Virus record (IMG/VR): IMGVR_UViG_3300037246_003316
Coordinates: 1-43,135 of that record
DNA from: a virus
Strand: one strand, 5' to 3'
DNA length: 43,135 nucleotides
Positions 1 to 5,177 of the stretch are shown piece by piece. How positions within the stretch are numbered: the first letter of the stretch is position 1; each line of letters starts with the position of its first letter. The notes beneath the pieces were generated by a model. It worked only from the letters and a program-made list of their open reading frames with translations, searched no databases and had not been told where the DNA came from. Both the position numbers and the translations under genes were made by a program.

Positions 1-1
1 C

Positions 2-85
2 GGGAATGGCAAGCTGACGGGGTGCCCAGAGTGCAAACATATTTATGAAATTGCAGGCGTCACGGAACCAATAGGAAAATTATAA
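2..85 (+). CDS. Partial second copy of a small cassette gene (3' end only)
   Basis: The first 86 bases are identical to 2867-2952, the 3' end of the cassette gene at 2712-2951. They encode its last 27 residues, including the CPEC motif, and end with the same TAA that overlaps the core ATTATAAC. Identity stops exactly at the AAC of that core, and a different attC follows. The 5' part of this copy is missing from the window but would join to the sequence at 43135 if the genome is circular. Function is unknown. Confidence 0.8.
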   Translation, partial: GNGKLTGCPECKHIYEIAGVTEPIGKL

Positions 86-170
86 CAATAAGGGTAACAA
101 GCACCTGAACCAAGTTACCTATGAAAATCAAAGACACCTTTAGGTGTCTGGTTGACCCGCTGGTTCTAAA
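79..170 (-). other. attC site (atypical, two nested cores)
   Basis: Bounded by ATTATAAC (79-86; reads GTTATAAT on the minus strand) and GTTCTAAA (163-170). It contains a hairpin, AGACACC/GGTGTCT (132-149), as the variable terminal structure. A second core-like GGGTAAC lies only about 13 bases inside the first. Part of the body (around 106-130) resembles the attC at 3583-3675. The right-hand core departs from the RRRY consensus. Confidence 0.55.
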
Positions 171-191
171 GCGTGTTTATTAAGGAGAAAC

Positions 192-404
192 ATGAAAAAG
201 TTTATTAAAGATTTAGGCTCAGAACTAGAAGAATGCCCGTTTTGTAAAAAATATAATTTGAAATATGCCTGCTACATGTCAGGCGGTGTCATAGAATGCG
301 AGGACTGCGGCGCAATGGGCCCTGAGGTTTTAGTAGATCCATCTTCTGACGATATTATTGCTGATGCCATCAAATCTTGGAATGATAGAAAAGGAAAGCC
401 TTAG
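192..404 (+). CDS. Lar-like restriction alleviation protein (zinc ribbon)
   Basis: A 70-aa product with the layout of the Lar / restriction-alleviation zinc-ribbon family: ECPFC near residue 15, a central CEDCG near residue 37, and a C-terminal DAIKSWNDR that matches the EAIEAWNRR signature. Lar proteins of lambdoid prophages reduce type I restriction of unmodified DNA by modulating the host enzyme; that is family knowledge, and activity here is inferred. The start has a good ribosome site (AAGGAG, 182-187). The gene is a single-gene cassette: its TAG stop overlaps the degenerate core of the attC at 398-456. An early anti-restriction role suits its position downstream of the repressor region. 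Confidence 0.7.
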   Translation: MKKFIKDLGSELEECPFCKKYNLKYACYMSGGVIECEDCGAMGPEVLVDPSSDDIIADAIKSWNDRKGKP

Positions 405-456
405 CGACCAAGTTCAGCGCGCGGGGAACCCGTCCGCTGCAACGCTTGGTTAGACC
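398..456 (-). other. attC site with mutated crossover core
   Basis: On the minus strand this reads R'' GGTCTAAC, L'' CAAGCGTTGCAGCG, a short GC-rich loop, L' CGCTGAACTTGGTC, then GCTAAGGC. This is a textbook 59-bp attC except that the crossover triplet GTT is GCT. The right-hand core GTTAGACC (449-456) pairs perfectly with GGTCTAAC at 1075-1082, the end of the next cassette. The altered triplet should weaken excision of the Lar-like cassette. Confidence 0.8.
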
Positions 457-500
457 TTCTTTTGCGGATTTGTTCTTTTTCATTTTATTTGAAAATAACC

Positions 501-530
501 TTGACAACGTAGCTAGCTATGATGTAAGAT
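501..530 (+). promoter_or_regulatory. Sigma70-type promoter inside a cassette
   Basis: TTGACA (501-506) and TAAGAT (525-530) are separated by 18 bases, about 30 bases upstream of the first gene of a three-gene cassette. An internal promoter makes sense because these genes face the opposite way from any integron Pc promoter. Confidence 0.6.
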
Positions 531-562
531 TAGTTAACACTAAGAGTTAAGGAGGGAAGAAA

Positions 563-712
563 ATGAAAAACACAAGCGAAGTAAAAGCAATTAAGGAATA
601 CAGAAAAAATCACCCGGAGGCACATATCTTGACAGGCAAGCAGATCATAGTTTTTTTGAGGGCAGTTCGTAAAGTTGACATAGAGAGGCACTACAATGGA
701 AATATATATTAA
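563..712 (+). CDS. Small hypothetical protein (49 aa), first gene of a multigene cassette
   Basis: A basic 49-aa protein starting MKNTSEVK. It has a strong ribosome site (GGAGGG, 551-556) seven bases before the ATG and a consensus-like promoter just upstream. It overlaps the next gene by 17 bases, so the two are probably translationally coupled. No domain is recognised. The charged N-terminal half followed by LTGKQIIVFLRAVRKV suggests a small helical protein. It lies within the cassette bounded by GTTAGACC (449) and GGTCTAAC (1082). Confidence 0.6.
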   Translation: MKNTSEVKAIKEYRKNHPEAHILTGKQIIVFLRAVRKVDIERHYNGNIY

Positions 713-902
713 AATAGGCACCCACTCAGGCCAGGTAGTGCATGTTTGCAACAAAAGAGTATGGCCGGAATTGGGAGAAAAAATAAAAATAAAAGAAAAA
801 AATGTACCTTGGATAAAAAGTGAGACAGTTATCATTGACGAAATTGTTGGCCCTGGTGGGAATCGTGCCATGAGAACAACATTTTTTGCATCGAGAGTTT
901 GA
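696..902 (+). CDS. Hypothetical cassette protein, 68 aa
   Basis: The second gene of the three-gene cassette. It starts inside the previous gene, with GAGAGG 8-9 bases before the ATG. The product begins MEIYIKIGTHSG and is rich in beta-prone stretches (VVHVCNK, ETVIIDEIVG), with no transmembrane segment. The third gene starts three bases after its stop, so the cassette behaves as a compact operon. I do not recognise the family. Confidence 0.6.
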   Translation: MEIYIKIGTHSGQVVHVCNKRVWPELGEKIKIKEKNVPWIKSETVIIDEIVGPGGNRAMRTTFFASRV

Positions 903-904
903 CA

Positions 905-1081
905 ATGAGATGCCCGAATTGCAACCATATATTTGAAGACGAAGGCCGGAAGAAAGGTGGCGAAAACAGCAAGCGCACCGACATGGGGGCCGGATCTGAA
1001 GGGCAACGGAAAGCCCAGGAAGGCCGGAAGAAAGCTAAGGAAGCGAGACTTAAAGACAACATAGAGCAAAAGAAGGTCTAA
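905..1081 (+). CDS. Small CxxC protein with basic Gly/Lys-rich tail, 58 aa
   Basis: Starts at ATG 905, two bases after the stop of the previous gene. A TTG six bases earlier would add two residues and is less likely. The N-terminus has a single CPNCNHIF knuckle. The rest is charged and repetitive (RKKGGENSKRT, RKAQEGRKKAKEAR), like small nucleic-acid-binding phage proteins. The TAA stop overlaps the core GGTCTAAC, the usual junction in this array. Function is unknown; nucleic-acid binding is inferred from composition only. Confidence 0.55.
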   Translation: MRCPNCNHIFEDEGRKKGGENSKRTDMGAGSEGQRKAQEGRKKAKEARLKDNIEQKKV

Positions 1082-1105
1082 CGATGATTTCAGGGGCTTG
1101 TGGAT
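1075..1105 (-). other. Half attC (crossover core and L' side only)
   Basis: On the minus strand this ends with AAGCCCCTGAAATCATC then GTTAGACC. The box AAGCCCCTGA before the core is shared with the full attC at 2601-2697 and with the half site at 3219-3250. No matching R''/L'' arm is found before the next gene start, so the site appears truncated. The core itself pairs perfectly with that at 449-456. Confidence 0.55.
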
Positions 1106-1143
1106 TGAAGCCCAAAACTTTAAAGAATAAAGGAGTTTATAAA

Positions 1144-1425
1144 ATGAAAAACGAAAAAACAGAAAAACCGGCAACAAGTCCCTTGCAAAGTGGGGTTACC
1201 CTGCTTACTCGACTTAGAGATGGAAGCCAAGTGAGGGCATGCGACATAAGGGCAGTGAAAGTCTATGACGCAGAACAACTTTCTGGCGGGTTAAATATCC
1301 CCGCAAAGATAATTATTTCAATGGATGGAAACATGGGAGATATACGGATCGATTTCAATAGCCATTTCAACGCACAGGAATATGCTGAAACAATTGCCGC
1401 GATTGTTAATGGGGTTGCAGGGTAA
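1144..1425 (+). CDS. Hypothetical cassette protein, 93 aa
   Basis: I chose the ATG at 1144 because AAAGGAG (1129-1135) precedes it; the longer reading from 1084 would run through the attC half site. The product begins MKNEKTEKPATSP, then a beta-rich body (ACDIRAVKVYDAEQLSGG, KIIISMDGNMGDIRIDF), and ends in a short helix EYAETIAAIVNG. No signal peptide or membrane segment is seen. The stop overlaps the core GGGTAAC of the next attC. I do not recognise the family. Confidence 0.6.
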   Translation: MKNEKTEKPATSPLQSGVTLLTRLRDGSQVRACDIRAVKVYDAEQLSGGLNIPAKIIISMDGNMGDIRIDFNSHFNAQEYAETIAAIVNGVAG

Positions 1426-1489
1426 CAGCCAAGCTCAGCAGCCGATTGAAACGAAGTGAAAGCGGTCGGTTGCAGCGTTTGGTTAGAGG
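1420..1489 (-). other. attC site (complete, 70 bp)
   Basis: On the minus strand: R'' CCTCTAAC, L'' CAAACGCTGCAACCG, central loop, L' CGGCTGCTGAGCTTGGCT, core GTTACCC. It is a typical simple attC. Its right core, extended as GTTAGAGGGG (1482-1491), pairs perfectly over ten bases with CCCCTCTAAC at 2279-2288, which defines the next cassette. Confidence 0.85.
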
Positions 1490-1527
1490 GGCGCATAAAT
1501 AAAAATGCACATTGTGTAAAATAAGTG

Positions 1528-1556
1528 TTGACACAATGGGTATACCTTGGTAAGAT
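1528..1556 (+). promoter_or_regulatory. Sigma70-type promoter inside a cassette
   Basis: TTGACA (1528-1533), a 17-base spacer and TAAGAT (1551-1556), near-consensus, about 37 bases before the gene at 1594. The hexamers are identical to those at 501-530, with a one-base different spacer. Confidence 0.7.
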
Positions 1557-1593
1557 AAGGGCAAGTTGAAAAAACAAACCAAGGAGAAACAAA

Positions 1594-2085
1594 ATGAGCA
1601 AGAAGCTTGAAATATTAAAAAACTCTTTAGTGAAAAAAGAGAAGGTGCTTGATGAAAAATTTGACAACCATTTTGCAACGGTAAAGCAAGCAAATGGGCA
1701 ACCGTTAAACGACAAGCGCAACGGGCAAGCAACTTTAAACAAATGGGAACGCCAGAGCGATTCAATCAGAACACAAAAAGCCAGTATTGAGAAAACGGAA
1801 CGCGCCATTGAAATTGAAGAGGGGAAGATTTCCGAAGTTGAACATACCAATACTTTTATCCCTGCTGAAATTTTGCATTGCGTAGAAAATGGCGAGTTGA
1901 ATCAGTGGCGTAAACATCCAACTACTTTCTTTGTTTCTGGCGTTGATAAAGCACGCATTGTCTGGGACAATAAGAAAAAAGTTGTCGCTCACAGGTACGT
2001 GCGCTCAATTACAGATCAAGAGCAAAGATCAAAATTTGCAAAATTGTACAACAGGTTAAATATTGCCTTGAATGGCAAACACTAA
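1594..2085 (+). CDS. Hypothetical cassette protein with charged coiled coil, 163 aa
   Basis: The ATG follows AAGGAG at a good distance, and a near-consensus promoter lies directly upstream, so this cassette can express itself. Residues 1-90 are lysine/glutamate-rich and likely helical or coiled. Residues 95-163 (around FFVSGVDKARIVWDNKKKVVAHRYV) look like a small globular domain. The XRE regulator at 2099 starts 13 bases after its stop and shares the promoter and cassette. Function is unknown; pairing with a small HTH gene resembles toxin-antitoxin or regulator pairs, but no toxin fold is recognised. Confidence 0.65.
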   Translation: MSKKLEILKNSLVKKEKVLDEKFDNHFATVKQANGQPLNDKRNGQATLNKWERQSDSIRTQKASIEKTERAIEIEEGKISEVEHTNTFIPAEILHCVENGELNQWRKHPTTFFVSGVDKARIVWDNKKKVVAHRYVRSITDQEQRSKFAKLYNRLNIALNGKH

Positions 2086-2098
2086 GGAGAGGTGATAA

Positions 2099-2287
2099 AT
2101 GACAGCCAGTGAATTAAAAGAGGCCCGGCAAAAGCTGGGCCTCACGGTGGCAGAAGCGGCCAAGGTGTTTAAGGTGACATATTCAGCTTGGGGGAAATGG
2201 GAACGTGGCGAGAGAGCGATTTCTGGCCTTTTGATCGCAGCGTTGTCATTTTACGAAAAACTGCCGAAGGGCAAAAGACCCCTCTAA
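2099..2287 (+). CDS. XRE-family helix-turn-helix regulator, 62 aa
   Basis: A single HTH domain: ELKEARQKLGLTVAEAAKVF then VTYSAWGKWERGERAIS, the classical Cro/CI helix-turn-helix with the WERGER turn, spanning nearly the whole protein. GGAGAGG precedes the ATG. It is the second gene of its cassette, and its stop lies in the core CCCCTCTAAC. Small single-domain XRE proteins act as Cro-like repressors or antitoxins; which applies here is not shown. A Cro-like role opposite the repressor at 41781-42011 is possible. Confidence 0.8.
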   Translation: MTASELKEARQKLGLTVAEAAKVFKVTYSAWGKWERGERAISGLLIAALSFYEKLPKGKRPL

Positions 2288-2368
2288 CGCCCAAGCTAAG
2301 GGGCTTGAGCGAACGCAGTGAGAGAAAGTCCAAGGAGGAACGACTGACCTTGAGCGCCTGGTTATGGC
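2279..2368 (-). other. attC site (complete, about 87 bp)
   Basis: On the minus strand the crossover end reads CTTAGCTTGGGC then GTTAGAGG, the canonical L'-core arrangement. The other end is GCCATAAC then CAGGCGCTCAAGG. The body is nearly identical to the attC sites at 42126 and 42681, so all three share ancestry. Confidence 0.9.
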
Positions 2369-2397
2369 GCATGAATCTTAAAGAGAGAGGGCAGAAG

Positions 2398-2607
2398 ATG
2401 GCAAAAGCATTTAGTTGTAAATGTGAAGAACGTAAGAAGCCAGTAGAAGAAAGAAATTGGTTTGTAATATTGAGGCGATGGAACTGTGGGGCTTTTGAAC
2501 CGGCAGGGGGATCACCCTCTAATTATTCATCTGTATTTTGTGGAACCTGCGGGGATGGTGGACGGACAAAAGCCAATTATGTTCGGGAATTACCGGACGC
2601 GCTATAA
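2398..2607 (+). CDS. Cys-rich small cassette protein, 69 aa
   Basis: Starts at ATG 2398 after GAGAGGG. An in-frame ATG at 2371 is possible but lies almost in the attC. Cysteines at CKCEE, WNCGAF and FCGTCGDGG could form a zinc site. The cassette bounds are GTTATGGC (2361) and GCTATAAC (2601), which pair with one mismatch. The stop TAA is within the core. I do not recognise the family. Confidence 0.55.
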   Translation: MAKAFSCKCEERKKPVEERNWFVILRRWNCGAFEPAGGSPSNYSSVFCGTCGDGGRTKANYVRELPDAL

Positions 2608-2697
2608 CGGCATTATCAGGGGCTTTGCCTAAAGGTGATGGCGCAAATAGAAATTGGAATTCGTAAGGGAAAGTCCCTTGCATAAATTTGTTATAAT
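2601..2697 (-). other. attC site (complete, about 96 bp)
   Basis: Right core GTTATAAT (2690-2697) pairs perfectly with ATTATAAC at 2945-2952. Minus-strand L' reads AAAGCCCCTGATAATGCC then GTTATAGC. The opposite arm TGCAAGGGACTTTCCC pairs with it, and an internal palindrome AAGGGAAAGTCCCTT lies at 2665-2679. The same attC (from its TAAC onward) recurs at the window end, after a different gene. Confidence 0.8.
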
Positions 2698-2952
2698 TTG
2701 AGGTGATTAACATGGACGATGAAGGACAGTTTGAAAGTGAGGAAGAAGAAATTAAGGCCTGCCATGAATTGCTTGATAAGCATAGAGTGGAAGACACCCA
2801 TATAGTAAACGGAGAAGATTTAAGCTTGTATGGCCGTATTGCGCTGCTGACCGGTGACTTGGATTTCGGGAATGGCAAGCTGACGGGGTGCCCAGAGTGC
2901 AAACATATTTATGAAATTGCAGGCGTCACGGAACCAATAGGAAAATTATAAC
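2605..2952. repeat. 348-bp block duplicated at the two contig ends
   Basis: Positions 2605-2703 equal 43037-43135 and 2867-2952 equal 1-86. The block runs from the TAAC of one crossover core to the AAC of the next and so contains one attC plus the gene at 2712. In canonical (minus) orientation this is exactly one cassette. Flanking bases differ at both ends in the two copies. Confidence 0.85.
2712..2951 (+). CDS. Acidic cassette protein with single CxxC, 79 aa (duplicated cassette)
   Basis: Starts at ATG 2712, with GAGGTG 6 bases upstream; an in-frame GTG at 2703 is the alternative. The N-terminus is very acidic (EGQFESEEEEIKACHELL). The C-terminal half holds RIALLTGDLDFGNGKL and then CPECKHIY. 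This is the gene whose second copy spans the contig ends. Function is unknown; two copies in one array show it is a mobile cassette in practice. Confidence 0.65.
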   Translation: MDDEGQFESEEEEIKACHELLDKHRVEDTHIVNGEDLSLYGRIALLTGDLDFGNGKLTGCPECKHIYEIAGVTEPIGKL

Positions 2953-3009
2953 GACCAAGATCACCGGAAGCGGCGTAGCCGATTTCCGTGTGCAGCGCAT
3001 TGTTATCTT
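2945..3009 (-). other. attC site (complete, 65 bp)
   Basis: On the minus strand: AGATAAC, then AATGCGCTGCACACGGAAAT, then TTCCGGTGATCTTGGTC and the core GTTATAAT. This is a textbook attC with pairable L'' and L' arms. It follows the first copy of the duplicated gene, whereas the second copy (window start) is followed by a different attC. Confidence 0.85.
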
Positions 3010-3033
3010 GCGCGTAATTTAAGGGAGGATGAA

Positions 3034-3213
3034 TTGACAAACGAATATGGATTAGATGTTTCTTACTTTGAAAAGAAATTAAAGTTAATCGTGCGGGATG
3101 TTTCAAGGTATACCCCTTCTGAAATGGAAAGAGAACTTTTAAAATATGTAGAAGTTGCGAGACAACAAAAAGGCCCTAAAGACCCCGAACATGAGGAATT
3201 TTGGGATCACTGA
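3034..3213 (+). CDS. Small hypothetical cassette protein, 59 aa, TTG start
   Basis: The TTG at 3034 sits five bases after GGGAGG. The upstream ATG at 3029 is followed at once by an in-frame stop, so TTG is the only sensible start. The product TNEYGLDVSYFEKKLKLIV then RDVSRYTPSEMERELLKYVE is helical and charged. It resembles short uncharacterised phage proteins with a GLDVSYF...RDVSxYTPxE pattern, though I cannot name a family. It ends six bases before a half attC. Confidence 0.6.
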   Translation: MTNEYGLDVSYFEKKLKLIVRDVSRYTPSEMERELLKYVEVARQQKGPKDPEHEEFWDH

Positions 3214-3218
3214 CAGCA

Positions 3219-3250
3219 AGCTAACAAATTAATTCAGGGGCTTCTGCCAC
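3219..3250 (-). other. Half attC (crossover core and L' side only)
   Basis: On the minus strand AGAAGCCCCTGAATTAATTT then GTTAGCT. The AAGCCCCTGA box matches the sites at 1075 and 2601, but the opposite arm is absent before the next gene. The core does not pair with the start core of its own cassette (3002-3009), so this junction looks rearranged. Confidence 0.45.
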
Positions 3251-3265
3251 TGGGGAGGATGGAAA

Positions 3266-3589
3266 ATGATAAAATGTGGGGAGAGAGAGTGCCACAAGTA
3301 TAATGAAACAGAAGATAATAATTGCAAGAGATATGTTGACATAGAAATAGCGTCACGAGGCCAGTGCCGTAAAATGGTAAAAGATGCCGTGGCAGATGTC
3401 CCTTGCAATGTGGGGTTAAAGGGCAGGCTTATTACAGCCGCAGCTTCTCTCTCGTTACATAAATTAAGTGAGTTTGATGATGACTACCCTCAGAGATTTC
3501 CTAAACGGGTGTTAAGGGAGATAGAGAAGCATAACGACCACCTGGGCGACATTGCAAGAGAATTGATGTCAATTAAGGATGCCCTTTAA
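3266..3589 (+). CDS. Hypothetical cassette protein with N-terminal cysteines, 107 aa
   Basis: Ribosome site GGGGAGG at 3252-3258. The N-terminal 33 residues carry four cysteines (IKCGERECHKY, NNCKRYVD, GQCRKM) that could form a small metal or disulfide site. The remainder is helical and ends LGDIARELMSIKDAL. Its TAA overlaps the core CCTTTAAC. The N-terminal arrangement is common in short phage early proteins, but no function can be assigned. Confidence 0.6.
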   Translation: MIKCGERECHKYNETEDNNCKRYVDIEIASRGQCRKMVKDAVADVPCNVGLKGRLITAAASLSLHKLSEFDDDYPQRFPKRVLREIEKHNDHLGDIARELMSIKDAL

Positions 3590-3675
3590 CGTGATAGCTA
3601 GCCCGCCGCTGGACACGTTACCTATGAAATTAAAGACCGCTATAAGCGGTCGACGGCTCAGCGTTTGGTTAAGCC
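3583..3675 (-). other. attC site (complete, 93 bp)
   Basis: Minus strand: GGCTTAAC, CAAACGCTGAGCCGTCG, hairpin GACCGCT/AGCGGTC, CAGCGGCGGGCTAGCTATCAC, core GTTAAAGG. The right core GTTAAGCC (3668-3675) pairs perfectly with GGCTTAAC at 3865-3872. This attC belongs to the first cassette next to attI. Confidence 0.85.
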
Positions 3676-3706
3676 GCACGAACCTTAAAGAGACAGGAGA
3701 AAAACA

Positions 3707-3871
3707 ATGGAATACCAGTTATTGATAAGCGACTCATCTGTAAATTTGCAATCACAAGTTAGAAAAATGATAGAAGAAGGCTGGGAGCCACAAGGTGGCT
3801 TGGCTTTATTTATAGGCCATGGGGGTGCATTTACTTGTGGGCAAGCAATGATAAAAAGGATTGCGGCTTAA
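3707..3871 (+). CDS. DUF1737-like protein, 54 aa, in the attI-proximal cassette
   Basis: A 54-residue protein starting MEYQLLISDS after AGGAGA (3695-3700). The core MIEEGWEPQGGLALF and QAMIKR matches the DUF1737 pattern (GWxPxGG...QAM). That family is small and of unknown function and is common in phages and mobile elements. The stop lies in GGCTTAAC, which on the minus strand is the crossover core joined to attI, so in integron terms this is the first and most recently captured cassette. Confidence 0.65.
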   Translation: MEYQLLISDSSVNLQSQVRKMIEEGWEPQGGLALFIGHGGAFTCGQAMIKRIAA

Positions 3872-3922
3872 CAATGATTATATACACAGTGGCTACATAA
3901 CTCTGATAAAAAGGGGGTAAAT
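3865..3922 (-). other. attI candidate and leader of intI
   Basis: The core GGCTTAAC (GTTAAGCC on the minus strand) is followed on the right not by an attC stem but by 50 bases of AT-rich sequence running straight into the intI start codon. That is the expected place and structure of attI: a lone core beside the 5' end of the integrase gene. The integrase ribosome site AAAAAGGGGG lies at its right edge. The exact attI extent cannot be read by eye. Confidence 0.6.
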
Positions 3923-4941
3923 GTGAATAGGGTGCAGATTATAGATGAAATGAGAGGAAAACTAAGAATGATGCACCGAGCTTTAAAAACTGAAAGGGCT
4001 TATATTGCCTGGGTACAGAAATACATTTCTTTCCTTGCTCAACTTCCTGTAGATATTTCAAGTGAAGAAAAGTTTGAACGCTATATGACGCACTTGGCTG
4101 TCCAGTGTCATTTGCTGCATCTACTCAAAATCAGGCTTTTAATGCTATCTTATTTATGTACCGCCATGTTCTGAAAATTGATATCTCGGGTGTAGAAGGT
4201 AAGCGTGCCCGGCGTGATAAATATATTCCCGCAGTTTTGACCTGTGAAGAAGTGTCTTTAATCATCGGAAAGATGCAGGGAATAAACAAGCTTATCGCCT
4301 CTTTGATATACGGTTGTGGTCTGAGAGTGAGTGAGGCGCTACGACTCAGGGTGAAGGATGTTGATTTTACACAGATGTCTATCACGCTGCGGAACACAAA
4401 GAGCCACGCCGATCGGGTGGTCATGTTACCGGAAAGTCTTGTCGAGAGATTACAGGAACAGGTCGAAAAGGCCGAAGCTATTCACGTGAAAGATCTCCGC
4501 AATGGATACGGGTCAGTCGAGATGCCCCATTCCTTAGCAAAAAAATATCCTGGAGATGCCTATTCAGTAGCATGGCAGTTTGTCTTTCAGGGTGCAAATA
4601 TTTCTACTTGCCCGCGCACCGGTGAAAAGCGGCGTCATCATGTTTTCCCTACATCAATACAAAGGGCAGTTCGCAATGCTGTCCGCCGGTCAGGGATAAA
4701 AAAGAAGGCATCATGTCACACCTTTCGTCATAGCTTTGCTACCCATCTTATTGAGGCAGGTTACGACATCCGTACAATTCAGGAACTCCTCGGCCATAAG
4801 TCTGTCGAGACTACAATGATCTATACCCATGTTGCAAAAAAGGCGAAGCTGGCCGTGAAGAGTCCTATTGATTCAATATTGGAACCCCGGTCAGTTGTTC
4901 GTTATGGTGATTTGGAGGTTTTGGCTGGTGGTAAGAAGTGA
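3923..4941 (+). pseudogene. intI: Integron integrase IntI, interrupted by one frameshift
   Basis: Tyrosine recombinase with the diagnostic IntI insertion. Two frames together give about 339 codons, the normal IntI length. Frame one (GTG 3923) encodes the SAM-like N-terminal domain up to YMTHLAVQ. Homology resumes near 4107 in the -1 frame with VSFAASTQNQAFNAILFMYR. The second part holds the IntI-specific patch (WQFVFQGANISTCP, RTGEKRRHH) and catalytic residues Arg in CGLRVSEAL, HTFR, LGHKS and the nucleophile Tyr in MIYTHV. No slippery heptamer is seen at the junction, so a base loss is likelier than programmed shifting. Family knowledge: IntI recombines attI with attC. Either the enzyme is dead or the read has an indel. 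Confidence 0.85.
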
Positions 4942-5027
4942 AGGCTTCACGTACAAGATTTGGAGCATTCGCAGTTTATCTTTGCAATAAATTCAGTCTG
5001 CGTTGTGTTCGTGTGTGTGGTGGTTTC

Positions 5028-5141
5028 GTGGTAGAAAGAGTTTCCTGCGAAACCTGTCGGTATAAAGAAAGCAATCATACACCACTTTGTGCTATCCCTT
5101 CTTCAGTGGGATGTGATGATTGGAAGATTAAAGAACTATGA
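5028..5141 (+). CDS. Small Cys-rich protein (37 aa)
   Basis: The open frame begins at GTG 4938, overlapping the intI stop, but the conserved-looking part is the C-terminus: CETCRYKESNHTPLCAI...GCDDWKIKEL, a four-cysteine pattern often seen in small phage proteins. I take the GTG at 5028, preceded by GGTGG, as a plausible start; 4938 (67 aa) cannot be excluded. Function is unknown, and a zinc-binding knuckle is inferred from the cysteine spacing. Confidence 0.45.
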   Translation: MVERVSCETCRYKESNHTPLCAIPSSVGCDDWKIKEL

Positions 5142-5177
5142 TCGATATCATTAATTGAAATAAATACATACTTTTTC

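Larger units (their letters stand above)
1..4941 (-). mobile_element. Integron: intI plus proximal part of a gene-cassette array
   Basis: An integron integrase gene lies at 3923-4941, and immediately left of its 5' end is a run of small genes, each bounded by matching core sites and separated by attC-type palindromes. Read on the minus strand, the attC sites show the canonical asymmetry: the crossover core GTTRRRY preceded by the L' box abuts the 3' end of each gene, and the R''/L'' side abuts the next gene start. The array continues across the contig ends into 42126-43135 if the molecule is circular. The cassette genes are all on the plus strand and so are inverted relative to their attC sites. 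That attC sites mark integrons is established; the orientation is read from the sequence. Confidence 0.85.

Noticed and set aside
1-86. Direct terminal repeat of a linear phage genome
   Set aside because: Start and end of the window are not identical to each other; each matches a different part of one internal block, which fits a broken circle and not a terminal redundancy.
530-1177. Minus-strand frame of 215 codons with hydrophobic stretches
   Set aside because: It runs across an attC half site and antisense to three well-supported small genes; the hydrophobicity comes from the complement of Lys/Glu-rich codons.
2188-2397. Upstream extension of the gene at 2398 through the attC
   Set aside because: It overlaps the XRE gene and an attC site; the ribosome site and cassette boundary support the start at 2398.
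4105-4941. IntI as an intact shorter recombinase starting at 4105
   Set aside because: It would lack most of the N-terminal core-binding domain, which is present in the neighbouring frame; a frameshifted full-length gene is the simpler account.
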